This document shows, piece after piece, positions 9,133-16,754 of a DNA stretch of 64,000 nucleotides. Every line of letters begins with the position of its first letter. The first letter of the stretch is position 1. Position numbers and translations under genes: made by a program. This stretch comes from Stenotrophomonas cyclobalanopsidis. GTDB taxonomy: Bacteria > Pseudomonadota > Gammaproteobacteria > Xanthomonadales > Xanthomonadaceae. The notes below the pieces were generated by a model. The model saw only the letters and a program-made list of their open reading frames with translations, was not told where the DNA came from and did not search any database. The stretch covers positions 57,396 to 121,395 of the forward strand of contig NZ_VYKI01000008.1 of the NCBI RefSeq assembly GCF_008710035.1, written 5' to 3'.

Positions 9133-9303
9133 TCAGTGGCGCGCGTCATCCTTGGCTTTGCCGACGGCGCTCTGCACTTTTCCAACGCCCTTCTGTGCCT
9201 TGCCTTCAAGTTCCTGCGTCTTGTTGCCGGTGACCTTGCCGGCCACTTCCTTCACCGTGCCCTTGACCTGGTTCTTGGCACCTTCGGTACGATTCTTGTC
9301 CAT
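9133..9303 (-). CDS. CsbD-family stress protein
   Basis: This very small hydrophilic protein of 56 residues is dominated by Lys, Gly and Val, with the family pattern EGAKNQVKGTVKEVAGKVTG repeated loosely in its second half. CsbD-like proteins are general-stress proteins of unknown biochemical role. The start at 9303 has a good ribosome site (AAAGGTG). The longer upstream frame runs through SMAG repeats and is rejected. Confidence 0.9.
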   Translation of the reverse strand: MDKNRTEGAKNQVKGTVKEVAGKVTGNKTQELEGKAQKGVGKVQSAVGKAKDDARH

Positions 9304-9403
9304 TGCAGAACACCTTTCTGGAAAGCCCGGGATTGGGGCTTCGATCCTGCGTGCGCGGGGGTGGCGTGCCAGTGAAAGAAATGCGAGCGCCATCCTCACG
9401 CCG

Positions 9404-9500
9404 GTAGCGTCGGGCCTCGCCCGGCGCGAATCGCGGCGCGGCACCCCCGGTGGCGCCAAGCCATGCCAGGACCCCTGGTAGCGCCACGCCACGCCTGGCG
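9404..9500 (+). repeat. two SMAG-like elements in tandem
   Basis: Two GTAG-headed 23-mers lie in the same orientation (9404-9426 and 9478-9500) between the CsbD gene and the TetR promoter. Their palindromes are degenerate: GTCGGGCCTCGCCCGGC and GCCACGCCACGCCTGGCG. Confidence 0.7.
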
Positions 9501-9503
9501 GGC

Positions 9504-9531
9504 TTGACATTTGGACTACCTACTAGTAGGT
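9504..9531 (+). promoter_or_regulatory. TetR promoter with perfect 14-bp operator
   Basis: A consensus -35 box TTGACA lies at 9504-9509. The perfect palindrome ACCTACTAGTAGGT at 9518-9531 covers the spacer and the -10 position. The same 14-mer recurs at 10181 before the next gene. The start codon at 9539 follows so closely that the transcript would be leaderless if this promoter is used. Confidence 0.75.
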
Positions 9532-9538
9532 TGACCCC

Positions 9539-10126
9539 ATGAAAGACCCGCTCTCCCCCAAAGCCCACGAGATCCTCGCCCACGCCCGTTCGCTGCTGGA
9601 AGCCGGCGGCTACAACGGTTTCAGCTACGCCGACATCTCGGCGCGGGTGAACATCAGCAAGGCCAGCATCCATCACCACTTCCCCAGCAAGGCGGAGCTG
9701 GTGCGTACGGTGGTGGTGCTGTACCGGGCCGAGGCGCGCGAGGGCCTGGCGCTGCTCGACCGGCAGCTGGGCGACCCGCTTCAGGAGATCAATGCCTACG
9801 TGGATTACTGGTCCAGCTGCATTGCCGGCGGCACCTCTTCTTTCTGCATCTGCGCGATGCTGGCCGCCGAGGCGCCGATGATTCCGGCCGAGATCGCCGA
9901 TGAAGTGCGCGGCCATTTCGAGGATCTGAGCGGCTGGCTGGCGCTGACCCTGGAGAAGGGCACGGCGACGGGCCAGCTGCGGCTGCAGGGTTCGGCAGCA
10001 GACGAGGCCAAGGCGTTCATGTCCTCGGTGCACGGCGCGATGCTGGCTGCGCGCGGCCTGGGTGATTCGGCCACGTTTGCGGCGCTGGCGCGCCTGGCCA
10101 TCGCGCGGTTCACCGCGGCGGCCTGA
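9539..10126 (+). CDS. TetR/AcrR-family repressor
   Basis: This 195-residue regulator has an N-terminal TetR helix-turn-helix (about residues 25-60, FSYADISARVNISKASIHHHF) and an all-helical ligand domain containing two cysteines near residue 100 (SSFCICAMLAAEAP), in the style of YxaF/LmrA- or NemR-like repressors that sense electrophiles or lipophilic compounds. It almost certainly binds the ACCTACTAGTAGGT palindrome present both in its own promoter and before the following membrane gene, so it should repress itself and that gene. The ligand is unknown; the cysteine pair hints at redox or electrophile sensing (inference). Confidence 0.92.
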   Translation: MKDPLSPKAHEILAHARSLLEAGGYNGFSYADISARVNISKASIHHHFPSKAELVRTVVVLYRAEAREGLALLDRQLGDPLQEINAYVDYWSSCIAGGTSSFCICAMLAAEAPMIPAEIADEVRGHFEDLSGWLALTLEKGTATGQLRLQGSAADEAKAFMSSVHGAMLAARGLGDSATFAALARLAIARFTAAA

Positions 10127-10180
10127 GGTTTGTGTGATGGGCCTGCGGCAGCGCGGGCCTTCTTTTTACCTTTTAAACCT

Positions 10181-10194
10181 ACCTACTAGTAGGT
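10181..10194 (+). promoter_or_regulatory. second copy of the TetR operator palindrome
   Basis: This is the perfect 14-bp palindrome ACCTACTAGTAGGT, identical to the copy at 9518-9531, 25 bp before the ATG of the downstream membrane gene. Two exact copies 663 bp apart, each in front of a gene, argue for a two-site regulon. Confidence 0.8.
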
Positions 10195-10218
10195 TGTTAC
10201 CATCAGCGGAGACCTCCC

Positions 10219-10710
10219 ATGGCACACCCCCTTTCCAACCTCGGCGCGATCCACACCGCCGTAAGCCTGATCCCGGTCCTGGCCGGCCTGTATGGCTTCA
10301 TCCGCCATCGCGCGATTGACCCGGCCACGCGCTCGGGCAAGCTCTACGTGCTGGGCCTGGTGCTGTCGGTCGCGACGGCCTTCACCGTTTCCAGCACCGG
10401 CGGATTGAACCCCGGCCATGCATTCGGGGTAATCGTGCTGCTGGTCGCTTTCGGCGGCGTGCTGGCGGGGCGGCTGCGTTTCCTCGGCCGTATGGCGCCG
10501 TACCTGTCGACGTTCGCGTTGTCCTTCAGCTTCCTGCTGTCGCTGGTACCGGGCACCAATGAGACATTGACGCGTTTGCCGGTGGGACATCCGATTGCCG
10601 CCGCGCCGCTGGCACCGGTGGTGCTGCAGGTGCTGCTCGGCTGCGCGGTGGTGTTCGTGATCGGCTTCGCCGCGCAGTGCTGGCGGATCCGTTCGCGCCA
10701 GGTGCGTTGA
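10219..10710 (+). CDS. small membrane protein controlled by the adjacent TetR
   Basis: This 163-residue protein has about four hydrophobic helices (roughly 8-28, 43-62, 65-85, 95-112, with another at 130-152). It is similar in style to DUF2306-like four-helix membrane proteins. The N-terminal His in LGAIHTAVSLIPVLAG and other helix-embedded His residues could bind a metal or haem, but that is a guess. It sits behind its own copy of the TetR operator and is the obvious target of the regulator at 9539. Substrate and function are unknown. Confidence 0.82.
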   Translation: MAHPLSNLGAIHTAVSLIPVLAGLYGFIRHRAIDPATRSGKLYVLGLVLSVATAFTVSSTGGLNPGHAFGVIVLLVAFGGVLAGRLRFLGRMAPYLSTFALSFSFLLSLVPGTNETLTRLPVGHPIAAAPLAPVVLQVLLGCAVVFVIGFAAQCWRIRSRQVR

Positions 10711-10722
10711 TGCGTATGGCGA

Positions 10723-11715
10723 TCAGCAGCCGACCAGCCGGTCCGGACTGAGCGCACCGCGATGCAGATTGCGGTATTCCGTCGGGCTGGCATCGACCAG
10801 CCCACGGAAATGCCGGCGGAAGGATTCCTGCGAGCCGAAGCCGGCCTGCTCGGCTACCCACTGCAGCGGTCGGTCGGTGGATTCCAGCAGCTCGCGGGCA
10901 AACGCCACGCGCTCGCGGATGAGCCAGTCGATGGGTGACAGGCCGGTGGCTTCGAGGAACTGCCGCTGCAGGGTGCGCTGGCTCAACGCCGCCTGCTCGG
11001 CAAGACTGCCCAGCGAATGCGTCTCGCGCAGGTTGTGGCGCATCCATTCCATCAGCTTGGCCAGCCGCGTGGGTTCGCCGTTGGGGATGGCCCGGCTGAC
11101 CCGCTGGCTGCGCTCGGCATCGCGCCACGGCGCCAGCACCAGACGCTCGGCCACCAGGTTGGCCACGCGCGCGCCGTAGTCCTTGCGGACCATGTGCAGC
11201 ATCATGTCCATGCCGGTGGCCGAGCCGGCCGAGGTGATGATGTCGCCGGTGTCGACGTACAACACATCCTCGCGCACGTGGATGCGCGGGAACTCCCGCG
11301 CCAGTGCTTCGGTGAGCCGCCAGTGGGTGGTGGCCTGGCGACCATCGAGAAGGCCGGCCCAGGCCAGCACGAAGGCCCCTGAGCAGATGGAGGTGATGCG
11401 TGTGCCACGCGCGTGGGCGCGGATGAGCGCGTCCAGCAGCGCCTGCGGTGGGCGTTCGCTGGGCTCGCGCCATCCGGGGATGACGATGATGTCGGCGTCG
11501 TCGATAGCGTCGAGCGAGTAGGGCAGCTGCACCTGGGCGCTGCCGAGCATGCGCAGTGCACCGGGTTCGCCAGCGCAGAGCTGGGTGCGATACCAGGCCA
11601 CCCCCAGTTCCGGGCGGATGGGCGCAAACAGTCCCACCGCGCAGCCGAACTCGAACAACCCCTGGCCGTGGCAGGCCACGATGGCGACGGTGGGCGCGGT
11701 CGGGTCGATGCTCAT
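10723..11715 (-). CDS. GlxA/FtrA-type regulator (DJ-1/PfpI domain plus AraC HTH)
   Basis: This 330-residue protein has an N-terminal DJ-1/PfpI-like domain (about 8-185), in which the nucleophile-elbow cysteine sits in TSICSGAFVLA, and a C-terminal AraC double HTH (about 215-315; LSQRTLQRQFLEATGLSPIDWL, FGSQESFRRHFRG). Members of this group include FtrA and GlxA, regulators of nitrogen-compound or carnitine-type catabolism. The domain usually senses a ligand rather than acting as an enzyme. It is convergent with the membrane gene, and no target operon is obvious next to it. Confidence 0.92.
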   Translation of the reverse strand: MSIDPTAPTVAIVACHGQGLFEFGCAVGLFAPIRPELGVAWYRTQLCAGEPGALRMLGSAQVQLPYSLDAIDDADIIVIPGWREPSERPPQALLDALIRAHARGTRITSICSGAFVLAWAGLLDGRQATTHWRLTEALAREFPRIHVREDVLYVDTGDIITSAGSATGMDMMLHMVRKDYGARVANLVAERLVLAPWRDAERSQRVSRAIPNGEPTRLAKLMEWMRHNLRETHSLGSLAEQAALSQRTLQRQFLEATGLSPIDWLIRERVAFARELLESTDRPLQWVAEQAGFGSQESFRRHFRGLVDASPTEYRNLHRGALSPDRLVGC

Positions 11716-11803
11716 GGCGTGATGCTACCGAGGCGGCTGCGGTGCGCGCAGTGGCGTGCGGGCATGTGCAGATGCCGGCGGGGCATATGGTGGAGGCCGA
11801 AGG

Positions 11804-11863
11804 GTAGAGTCGACCGTTGGTCGACTGCTGGTAGCGCGATAGTCGACCAACGGTCGAATCTAC
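11804..11863 (+). repeat. SMAG inverted dimer
   Basis: GTAG plus GTCGACCGTTGGTCGAC is followed by the inverted partner ending in CTAC. The pair would fold into one long hairpin. It lies in the 290-bp gap between the FtrA-like gene and the TonB-dependent receptor. Confidence 0.85.
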
Positions 11864-11882
11864 CCGGCGGGGGCTTGCGTAA

Positions 11883-11902
11883 GGTCATGACCAGCGGTCA
11901 TG
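11883..11902 (+). promoter_or_regulatory. palindrome and half-repeat upstream of the TonB-receptor gene
   Basis: A perfect 10-bp palindrome GGTCATGACC (11883-11892) is followed four bases later by another GGTCATG. It lies about 105-125 bp before the receptor start and is a candidate operator for the downstream operon. No regulator for it is visible in the window. Confidence 0.35.
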
Positions 11903-12006
11903 TGGCTGGCCGGATATGACGGTTGGGTGACGCGATATCGGCTGTTGCGTTGCCGGCCGGGGTCTTTGAATGGAGGTGTGTCTCCGGCCCACCCCCACGA
12001 GCCCCC

Positions 12007-14586
12007 ATGCCTGCCGCCCATTCGCCTGTCCTGAATTCCCTTGCTGTCCTGATTGCAGCCGCGCTGGCTGCTGCCTCTGCCCATGCTGCCGAGGCAGATG
12101 CCCCCGCAGACGCGGCGACGGCCACGTCCGCCACGCTGGCCGCCTCCACCCTGGATGCAGTGGTGGTCACCGGCTCACGCTCCAGCACGCGCACGGTCAA
12201 GAACAGTTCCACGCCCATCGACGTGATCTCCGCCGAGGATCTGGCGGCCACTGGCCAGGCCAACCTGCTCGAAGCGCTGCAGCGCAGCCTGCCGTCGCTG
12301 AGCCAGATCGGTGGCTACCAGAGTGACCAGGAGAGCCTGATCCGCGGCTACCAGCTGCGCAATCTGTCGCCGGGTTACACGCTGGTGCTGGTGAACGGCA
12401 AACGCCGCAATGCCAGCGCCTATGTCAGCGGTGCAAATGGCGGTGGCTATCCCGGCCATGCCTGGGCCGACCTCGCGTTGATTCCGGTGGCGGCCATCGA
12501 CCATGTCGAAGTGCTGCGCGATGGTGCCTCGGCCATCTACGGCTCCGATGCCATCACTGGCGTGGTCAACGTGATCCTGAAATCGCAGGCGCATGGAGGC
12601 GATGTTTCGGTGGAAAGCGGGCAGAGCATCGACGGCGACGGTACGCGGACCAGCGTGCGTGCAAACGTCGGCCTGCCGTGGGGTGAGGATGGCTTCGTCA
12701 ACCTGTCCGGTGAGACCACCCGCCAGCGCCACGCCATCCGCACGCGCCGCTACATCGGCGGCTACCTGAGTTACCCAGCGGTGGATGCCAACGGCAACCT
12801 GGTCGCGCTGCGGCCGAACAACCAGCTGCCCGCCGGTGCCACGCCGAACCCGGCCGAGGCCACGCGCGATGCCGAAGCCAACACCATCCTCAGTTCGCCG
12901 TCGTATTCGCTGAAGTCCTTCGCGCTGAATGCCGGCCACGGCCTGGGTGAGAACGCCCAGTTCTATGCCACTGCAACGGCGAGCGATCGCAGCGCGCAGG
13001 CGATCCAGAACTTCCGCCTGCCGGCGACCATCTTCACCACCTACAAGGCGCCGAGCGTGCTGAGCGTGTGGCCCGATGGCTTCCTGCCGGTGCTGGAAAC
13101 CAAGGAGAAGCAGTACACCGGCAGTGCCGGGGTGAAGGGCCAGCTGGTGGGCTGGGACTACGACGCCAGCCTGACGGGCAACCGCAGCACGGTGCGCACC
13201 TACACGCGCAACTCGGCCAACTTCTCGCTGCCATACCCGGGCTCGCCCACCGATTTCTACGACGGCAAGCTGGATTTCCAGCAGGGCATCGCGAACCTGG
13301 ACCTGCGCCGCGGCTTCGAGGTCGCAGCACTCGCTTCGCCCCTGGAAATGAGTGCCGGCGCCGAGTACCAGCATGAACAGTACGAGCGCGGGGCAGGGCA
13401 GTGGGAGTCGTACACTGGCTTCGGTGCCGCCGCCTTCGTCGGCTACTCGACCGCTGATGCGGTGAAGGCCACGCGCAACAGCAAGGCGATGTACGTGGGC
13501 GCGGCCAGCAACATCACCTCGCGCTGGTACCTGGATGCGGCCGCGCGCTGGGAAGACCATTCGGACTTCGGCAGCGTGTCGACCGGGCGCCTGACCACGC
13601 GCTTTGATTTCACCGATGCGCTGGGGGTGCGCGCAACGGTCAGCAACGGCTTCCATGCGCCGAGCTTGGGGGCACAGTTCTACCAGGCCACCGGCAGCTG
13701 CCCCTGCGGCACCACGCTGGTGGCGCAGGTTTCATCGCCGGCGGCGGTTGCCCTCGGTGCGACGCCGCTGAAGCCTGAGAAGGCCACCAATTACAGCCTG
13801 GGTGTGACCTGGGACCCGAGCCCGGCCTTCCATCTGGCGGTGGACGCCTACCAGATCGATATCCGCGGGCAGCTGGGCCAGTCCAGCCAGATCGGCTACA
13901 ACGCGCAGGACCCGGCCAACATCACCGACAACAGCGGCACGGTGCTGACCGCGGCGCAGAAGAACACCATCGATGCGCTGCTGCGTACGGCCGGCATCAG
14001 CATCCTGCCCGGCGATGCGTTCTATGCCAGCTACTTCACCAATGTGGGCAACACCCGCACGCGCGGCGTCGAGCTGACCCTGGAAGCGAACCAGGACGCC
14101 GCGTGGGGCAAGCTGCGCTGGACCTACGCGGCCAATGTGGGCCGCACCACCATCCAGAAGGTCAGCGATATTCCTGCTGCACTGCAGGGTCTGCCGAACA
14201 TCAACCTGCTGACCAAATCCAGCGAATACGCATTGCGCTTCCGCACGCCCAGCTACACACAGGTGGCAGGCCTGGGCTGGCAGAACGGGCGCTGGCGCTC
14301 GAACCTGGACTTCACTTACTACGGCCCGATCAAGCGCCTGAACAACGGCGTGGAATACAAGCAGCCGCCGGTACTGGTGACCCATCTGTCCGGCGGCGTC
14401 GAGCTGGGCGGCGGCTGGAGCGCGGCGCTGGGCATCAACAACGTGTTCGACAAGCGCACCCGCAAGGTGCCCGGGTACGCGCGCAGCGCCAGCGACGTGG
14501 CCAGCATCGAAACCACCTGGGATACCGGCGATGTGCTGAGCACGGTGGGTGCGTTCTGGTACGGGCGGGTCAACTACCGGTTCTGA
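12007..14586 (+). CDS. TonB-dependent outer-membrane receptor
   Basis: This 859-residue receptor has a signal peptide (about 1-27, cut after AHA), a TonB box (LDAVVVTGSRS at about 50-60), a plug domain (about 65-175; GTSxx-type LVLVNGKRRN, ending IYGSDAITGVVNVIL) and a beta-barrel ending in the outer-membrane signature YGRVNYRF. The ATG at 12007 is chosen because the signal peptide starts there. The substrate is not known, but the gene is followed only 45 bp later by the sulfur-compound operon, so it may import an S-substituted amino acid, peptide or organosulfur compound (inference). Confidence 0.92.
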   Translation: MPAAHSPVLNSLAVLIAAALAAASAHAAEADAPADAATATSATLAASTLDAVVVTGSRSSTRTVKNSSTPIDVISAEDLAATGQANLLEALQRSLPSLSQIGGYQSDQESLIRGYQLRNLSPGYTLVLVNGKRRNASAYVSGANGGGYPGHAWADLALIPVAAIDHVEVLRDGASAIYGSDAITGVVNVILKSQAHGGDVSVESGQSIDGDGTRTSVRANVGLPWGEDGFVNLSGETTRQRHAIRTRRYIGGYLSYPAVDANGNLVALRPNNQLPAGATPNPAEATRDAEANTILSSPSYSLKSFALNAGHGLGENAQFYATATASDRSAQAIQNFRLPATIFTTYKAPSVLSVWPDGFLPVLETKEKQYTGSAGVKGQLVGWDYDASLTGNRSTVRTYTRNSANFSLPYPGSPTDFYDGKLDFQQGIANLDLRRGFEVAALASPLEMSAGAEYQHEQYERGAGQWESYTGFGAAAFVGYSTADAVKATRNSKAMYVGAASNITSRWYLDAAARWEDHSDFGSVSTGRLTTRFDFTDALGVRATVSNGFHAPSLGAQFYQATGSCPCGTTLVAQVSSPAAVALGATPLKPEKATNYSLGVTWDPSPAFHLAVDAYQIDIRGQLGQSSQIGYNAQDPANITDNSGTVLTAAQKNTIDALLRTAGISILPGDAFYASYFTNVGNTRTRGVELTLEANQDAAWGKLRWTYAANVGRTTIQKVSDIPAALQGLPNINLLTKSSEYALRFRTPSYTQVAGLGWQNGRWRSNLDFTYYGPIKRLNNGVEYKQPPVLVTHLSGGVELGGGWSAALGINNVFDKRTRKVPGYARSASDVASIETTWDTGDVLSTVGAFWYGRVNYRF

Positions 14587-14596
14587 TTGAACCGAA

Positions 14597-14618
14597 GTCG
14601 AGCATGGCTCGACTCTAC
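14597..14618 (-). repeat. SMAG monomer
   Basis: The palindrome GTCGAGCATGGCTCGAC is followed by CTAC, so GTAG is on the minus strand. It lies in the 45-bp gap between the receptor stop and the FMN-reductase ribosome site and could attenuate or stabilise the mRNA. Confidence 0.8.
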
Positions 14619-14631
14619 AACGGAGGTTTGC

Positions 14632-15213
14632 ATGTCATCTGCATTGAACGTGGTTGCACTGATTGGCTCGCCGACGAGTTCGGCGACGTCGCGGACGCTG
14701 CTGCTGGTGCGGCACCTGCTGGACGCACTGCAGGAGCGCCTGCATGCCAGCGTGACTTTGGTGGAGCTGGCGTCGATCGCGCGCTCGCTTGGGCAGTCGC
14801 TGACGCGTGGAGAGGTTGAGCCGTTCGTTGAACAGGCGCTGGCCACGGTGGAATCGGCGGATCTGCTGGTCGTGGCCACGCCGGTGTATCGCGGTTCCTA
14901 CCCGGGGCTGTTCAAGCACCTGGTGGATTTCATCGGGCTGGAGGCGCTGGTGGATACGCCGGTGCTGCTGGCCGCCACCGGTGGCAGCGAACGCCATGCA
15001 TTGGTGATCGACCACCAGCTGCGACCGTTGTTCAGCTTCCTGCAGGCGCACACGCTGCCGATAGGGGTGTATGCCACGCCGGCGGATTTCGATGGCGCGC
15101 AGATCAACAGCGCGGCGCTGCAGGCGCGTATCGCGCTGGCGGCCGAACGTGCCGCTGGGCACCTGACGGTGCAGGCGCTCGCTGCGCCGGCGCCGTTGCG
15201 GCGCATCGCGTGA
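14632..15213 (+). CDS. NAD(P)H-dependent FMN reductase (MsuE/SsuE type)
   Basis: This 193-residue flavodoxin-fold protein has the phosphate-binding loop GSPTSSATSRT near the N-terminus and the conserved ATPVYRGSYPGLFKHLVDFI segment of the FMN reductases that feed two-component monooxygenases. GGAGG precedes the ATG at 14632. It should supply reduced FMN to the two monooxygenases encoded downstream, as SsuE, MsuE and YtnJ partners do in sulfur scavenging. Confidence 0.9.
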   Translation: MSSALNVVALIGSPTSSATSRTLLLVRHLLDALQERLHASVTLVELASIARSLGQSLTRGEVEPFVEQALATVESADLLVVATPVYRGSYPGLFKHLVDFIGLEALVDTPVLLAATGGSERHALVIDHQLRPLFSFLQAHTLPIGVYATPADFDGAQINSAALQARIALAAERAAGHLTVQALAAPAPLRRIA

Positions 15214-15381
15214 GTAGCGAATGCGCGGCATAACCGGCGGCGCTTTGCTTATGGCCAAGGCGCATCTGCGTGGCCGGATCTGACCGCCGATTGTCGCGCG
15301 ATGGCGCTGATGCAGCGCCGCCCTTCTCTAGCATCAAAGACGAAGCGGCACTGCGGTGCCGGACCTGATGAGGACGACCCC

Positions 15382-15744
15382 GTGGCTGAAGACGCAACCC
15401 CCAAACCCATCCTGTTCCTGCTGGACCGCGAGTTCGAGGACGGTCAGCTGCCCGGTCAGCGCTTCTTCTGCCGCCACAGTCTGTTGCTGGAAGGCGCACT
15501 GTCGAGCATCGACGGTCTGGATACACATCTGGACGTGCGCCGGATCGGCTTTGCCCGGCCGCGCCGCGAGGTGATTGCCGAGATCGGCGAGCAGGACCAG
15601 TCGCTGCCCAAGCTGGTGCTGCCGCAGGGCGTGCACAGCGAACACGCCAACGGTGCCCACCACGAGCGCCTGTACGTGTCTGGTGCCGAACCCATCCTGG
15701 CTGCCCTGAACGGGTTGCTCGGCATTCCCGTGGCCCACCCCTGA
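15382..15744 (+). CDS. DUF3088-like protein, possible glutaredoxin-fold partner
   Basis: The GTG at 15382 (GAGGA upstream) gives 120 residues; a longer frame to 15301 has no ribosome site. The body opens with a beta strand (PILFLLDREFEDG), then a cysteine (FFCRHSLLLEGALSS) at the place where glutaredoxins and GST N-domains have theirs, then a loop and proline (QSLPKLVLP) resembling the cis-proline region. I recall this as DUF3088 but could not check it. In Bacillus the equivalent operon carries a small glutaredoxin-like protein (YtnI/CmoI), so a matching role is suggested. It lies 14 bp before the first monooxygenase gene. Confidence 0.75.
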   Translation: MAEDATPKPILFLLDREFEDGQLPGQRFFCRHSLLLEGALSSIDGLDTHLDVRRIGFARPRREVIAEIGEQDQSLPKLVLPQGVHSEHANGAHHERLYVSGAEPILAALNGLLGIPVAHP

Positions 15745-15758
15745 GCGAGGACGCGCGC

Positions 15759-16736
15759 ATGAGCTATCTGATCAGCGTATTGGACAAGAGCCCGGTGGCC
15801 GATGGCGGCACGCCCGAGCAGGCGCTGCGCTATAGCCTGCAGCTGGCGCAGCGTGCCGAACAGCTGGGCTACCACCGTTACTGGTTCGCCGAACACCATG
15901 CCGCGCCAACCCTGGCCAGCCCGGCGCCGGAAGTGCTGGCGGCGTGGGTGCTGGCGCAGACCCGGCGCATCCGCATCGGCAGCGGTGGGGTGATGCTGCG
16001 CCATTACGCTCCCTACAAAGTGGCCGAGAACTTCAATCTGCTGGCGGCGCTGGCGCCGGGCCGCGTGGATCTGGGCGTGGGAAAGGCCCCCGGTGGCCTG
16101 CCGGCCTCGACCGCAGCGCTGGCCGCGGGCCGACCGGCCTTCGCCGATTTCACCCAGCAGCTGCGTGATCTGGAAGGTTATCTGTCCGGCACACAGGAAG
16201 ACGCGCAGGCGCGGCCCGTGCCGCAGAGCGCACCCGAGCGCTTCCTGCTGGGCGCCAGCCCCCAGAGCGCGCGACAGGCGGCCGAGCTCGGTTGGCGCTT
16301 CGTCTATGCCGCGCACTTCGATGGCGATCCAGCCCATATCGAGGCGGCCTTCGAGGCCTATCGCGCGGTGTCTGCACATCCGCCGCTGCTGGCCACCGTC
16401 GCCTTCGCTGCCCCCACGAGCGAAGCCGCCGCACGCCACATCGGGGCACTGCGCGTCTACAAGTTGCATCTGGGGCCGGGGCAGACAGTGAACCTGCCCA
16501 GCCCGGAAGCCGCCGCAGAGTACGCGCGGCAGGTCAAGGTGAGCCACTTCCGCATCGAGGAAACCCGTCCCAGCGTGCTGTCCGGCGATGCCGCGCACGT
16601 TCGGGGCGAGCTGGACGCACTGCACCGGCGCTTCGGCGTGGGTGAATTCATCCTGGACGCCCCCGTGGCCGACCTGGATGCCCGCCTGACATCCCTTGAA
16701 CTGCTGTCGCCCGCGCCGCGCGCGGCGGTGGCCTGA
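15759..16736 (+). CDS. LLM-class flavin-dependent monooxygenase (YtmO/CmoO type)
   Basis: This 325-residue luciferase-like TIM-barrel protein carries the family openings RYWFAEHHAAPTLASPAPEVL, RIRIGSGGVMLRHYAPYKVAENF and GRVDLGVGKAPGG. Reduced FMN should come from the reductase at 14632. In Bacillus ytmO lies in the operon for S-alkyl-cysteine degradation, and the same gene partners are found here. It is followed 18 bp later by the second monooxygenase. Confidence 0.9.
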   Translation: MSYLISVLDKSPVADGGTPEQALRYSLQLAQRAEQLGYHRYWFAEHHAAPTLASPAPEVLAAWVLAQTRRIRIGSGGVMLRHYAPYKVAENFNLLAALAPGRVDLGVGKAPGGLPASTAALAAGRPAFADFTQQLRDLEGYLSGTQEDAQARPVPQSAPERFLLGASPQSARQAAELGWRFVYAAHFDGDPAHIEAAFEAYRAVSAHPPLLATVAFAAPTSEAAARHIGALRVYKLHLGPGQTVNLPSPEAAAEYARQVKVSHFRIEETRPSVLSGDAAHVRGELDALHRRFGVGEFILDAPVADLDARLTSLELLSPAPRAAVA

Positions 16737-16754
16737 CCTGCAGGAGCGACCCCC

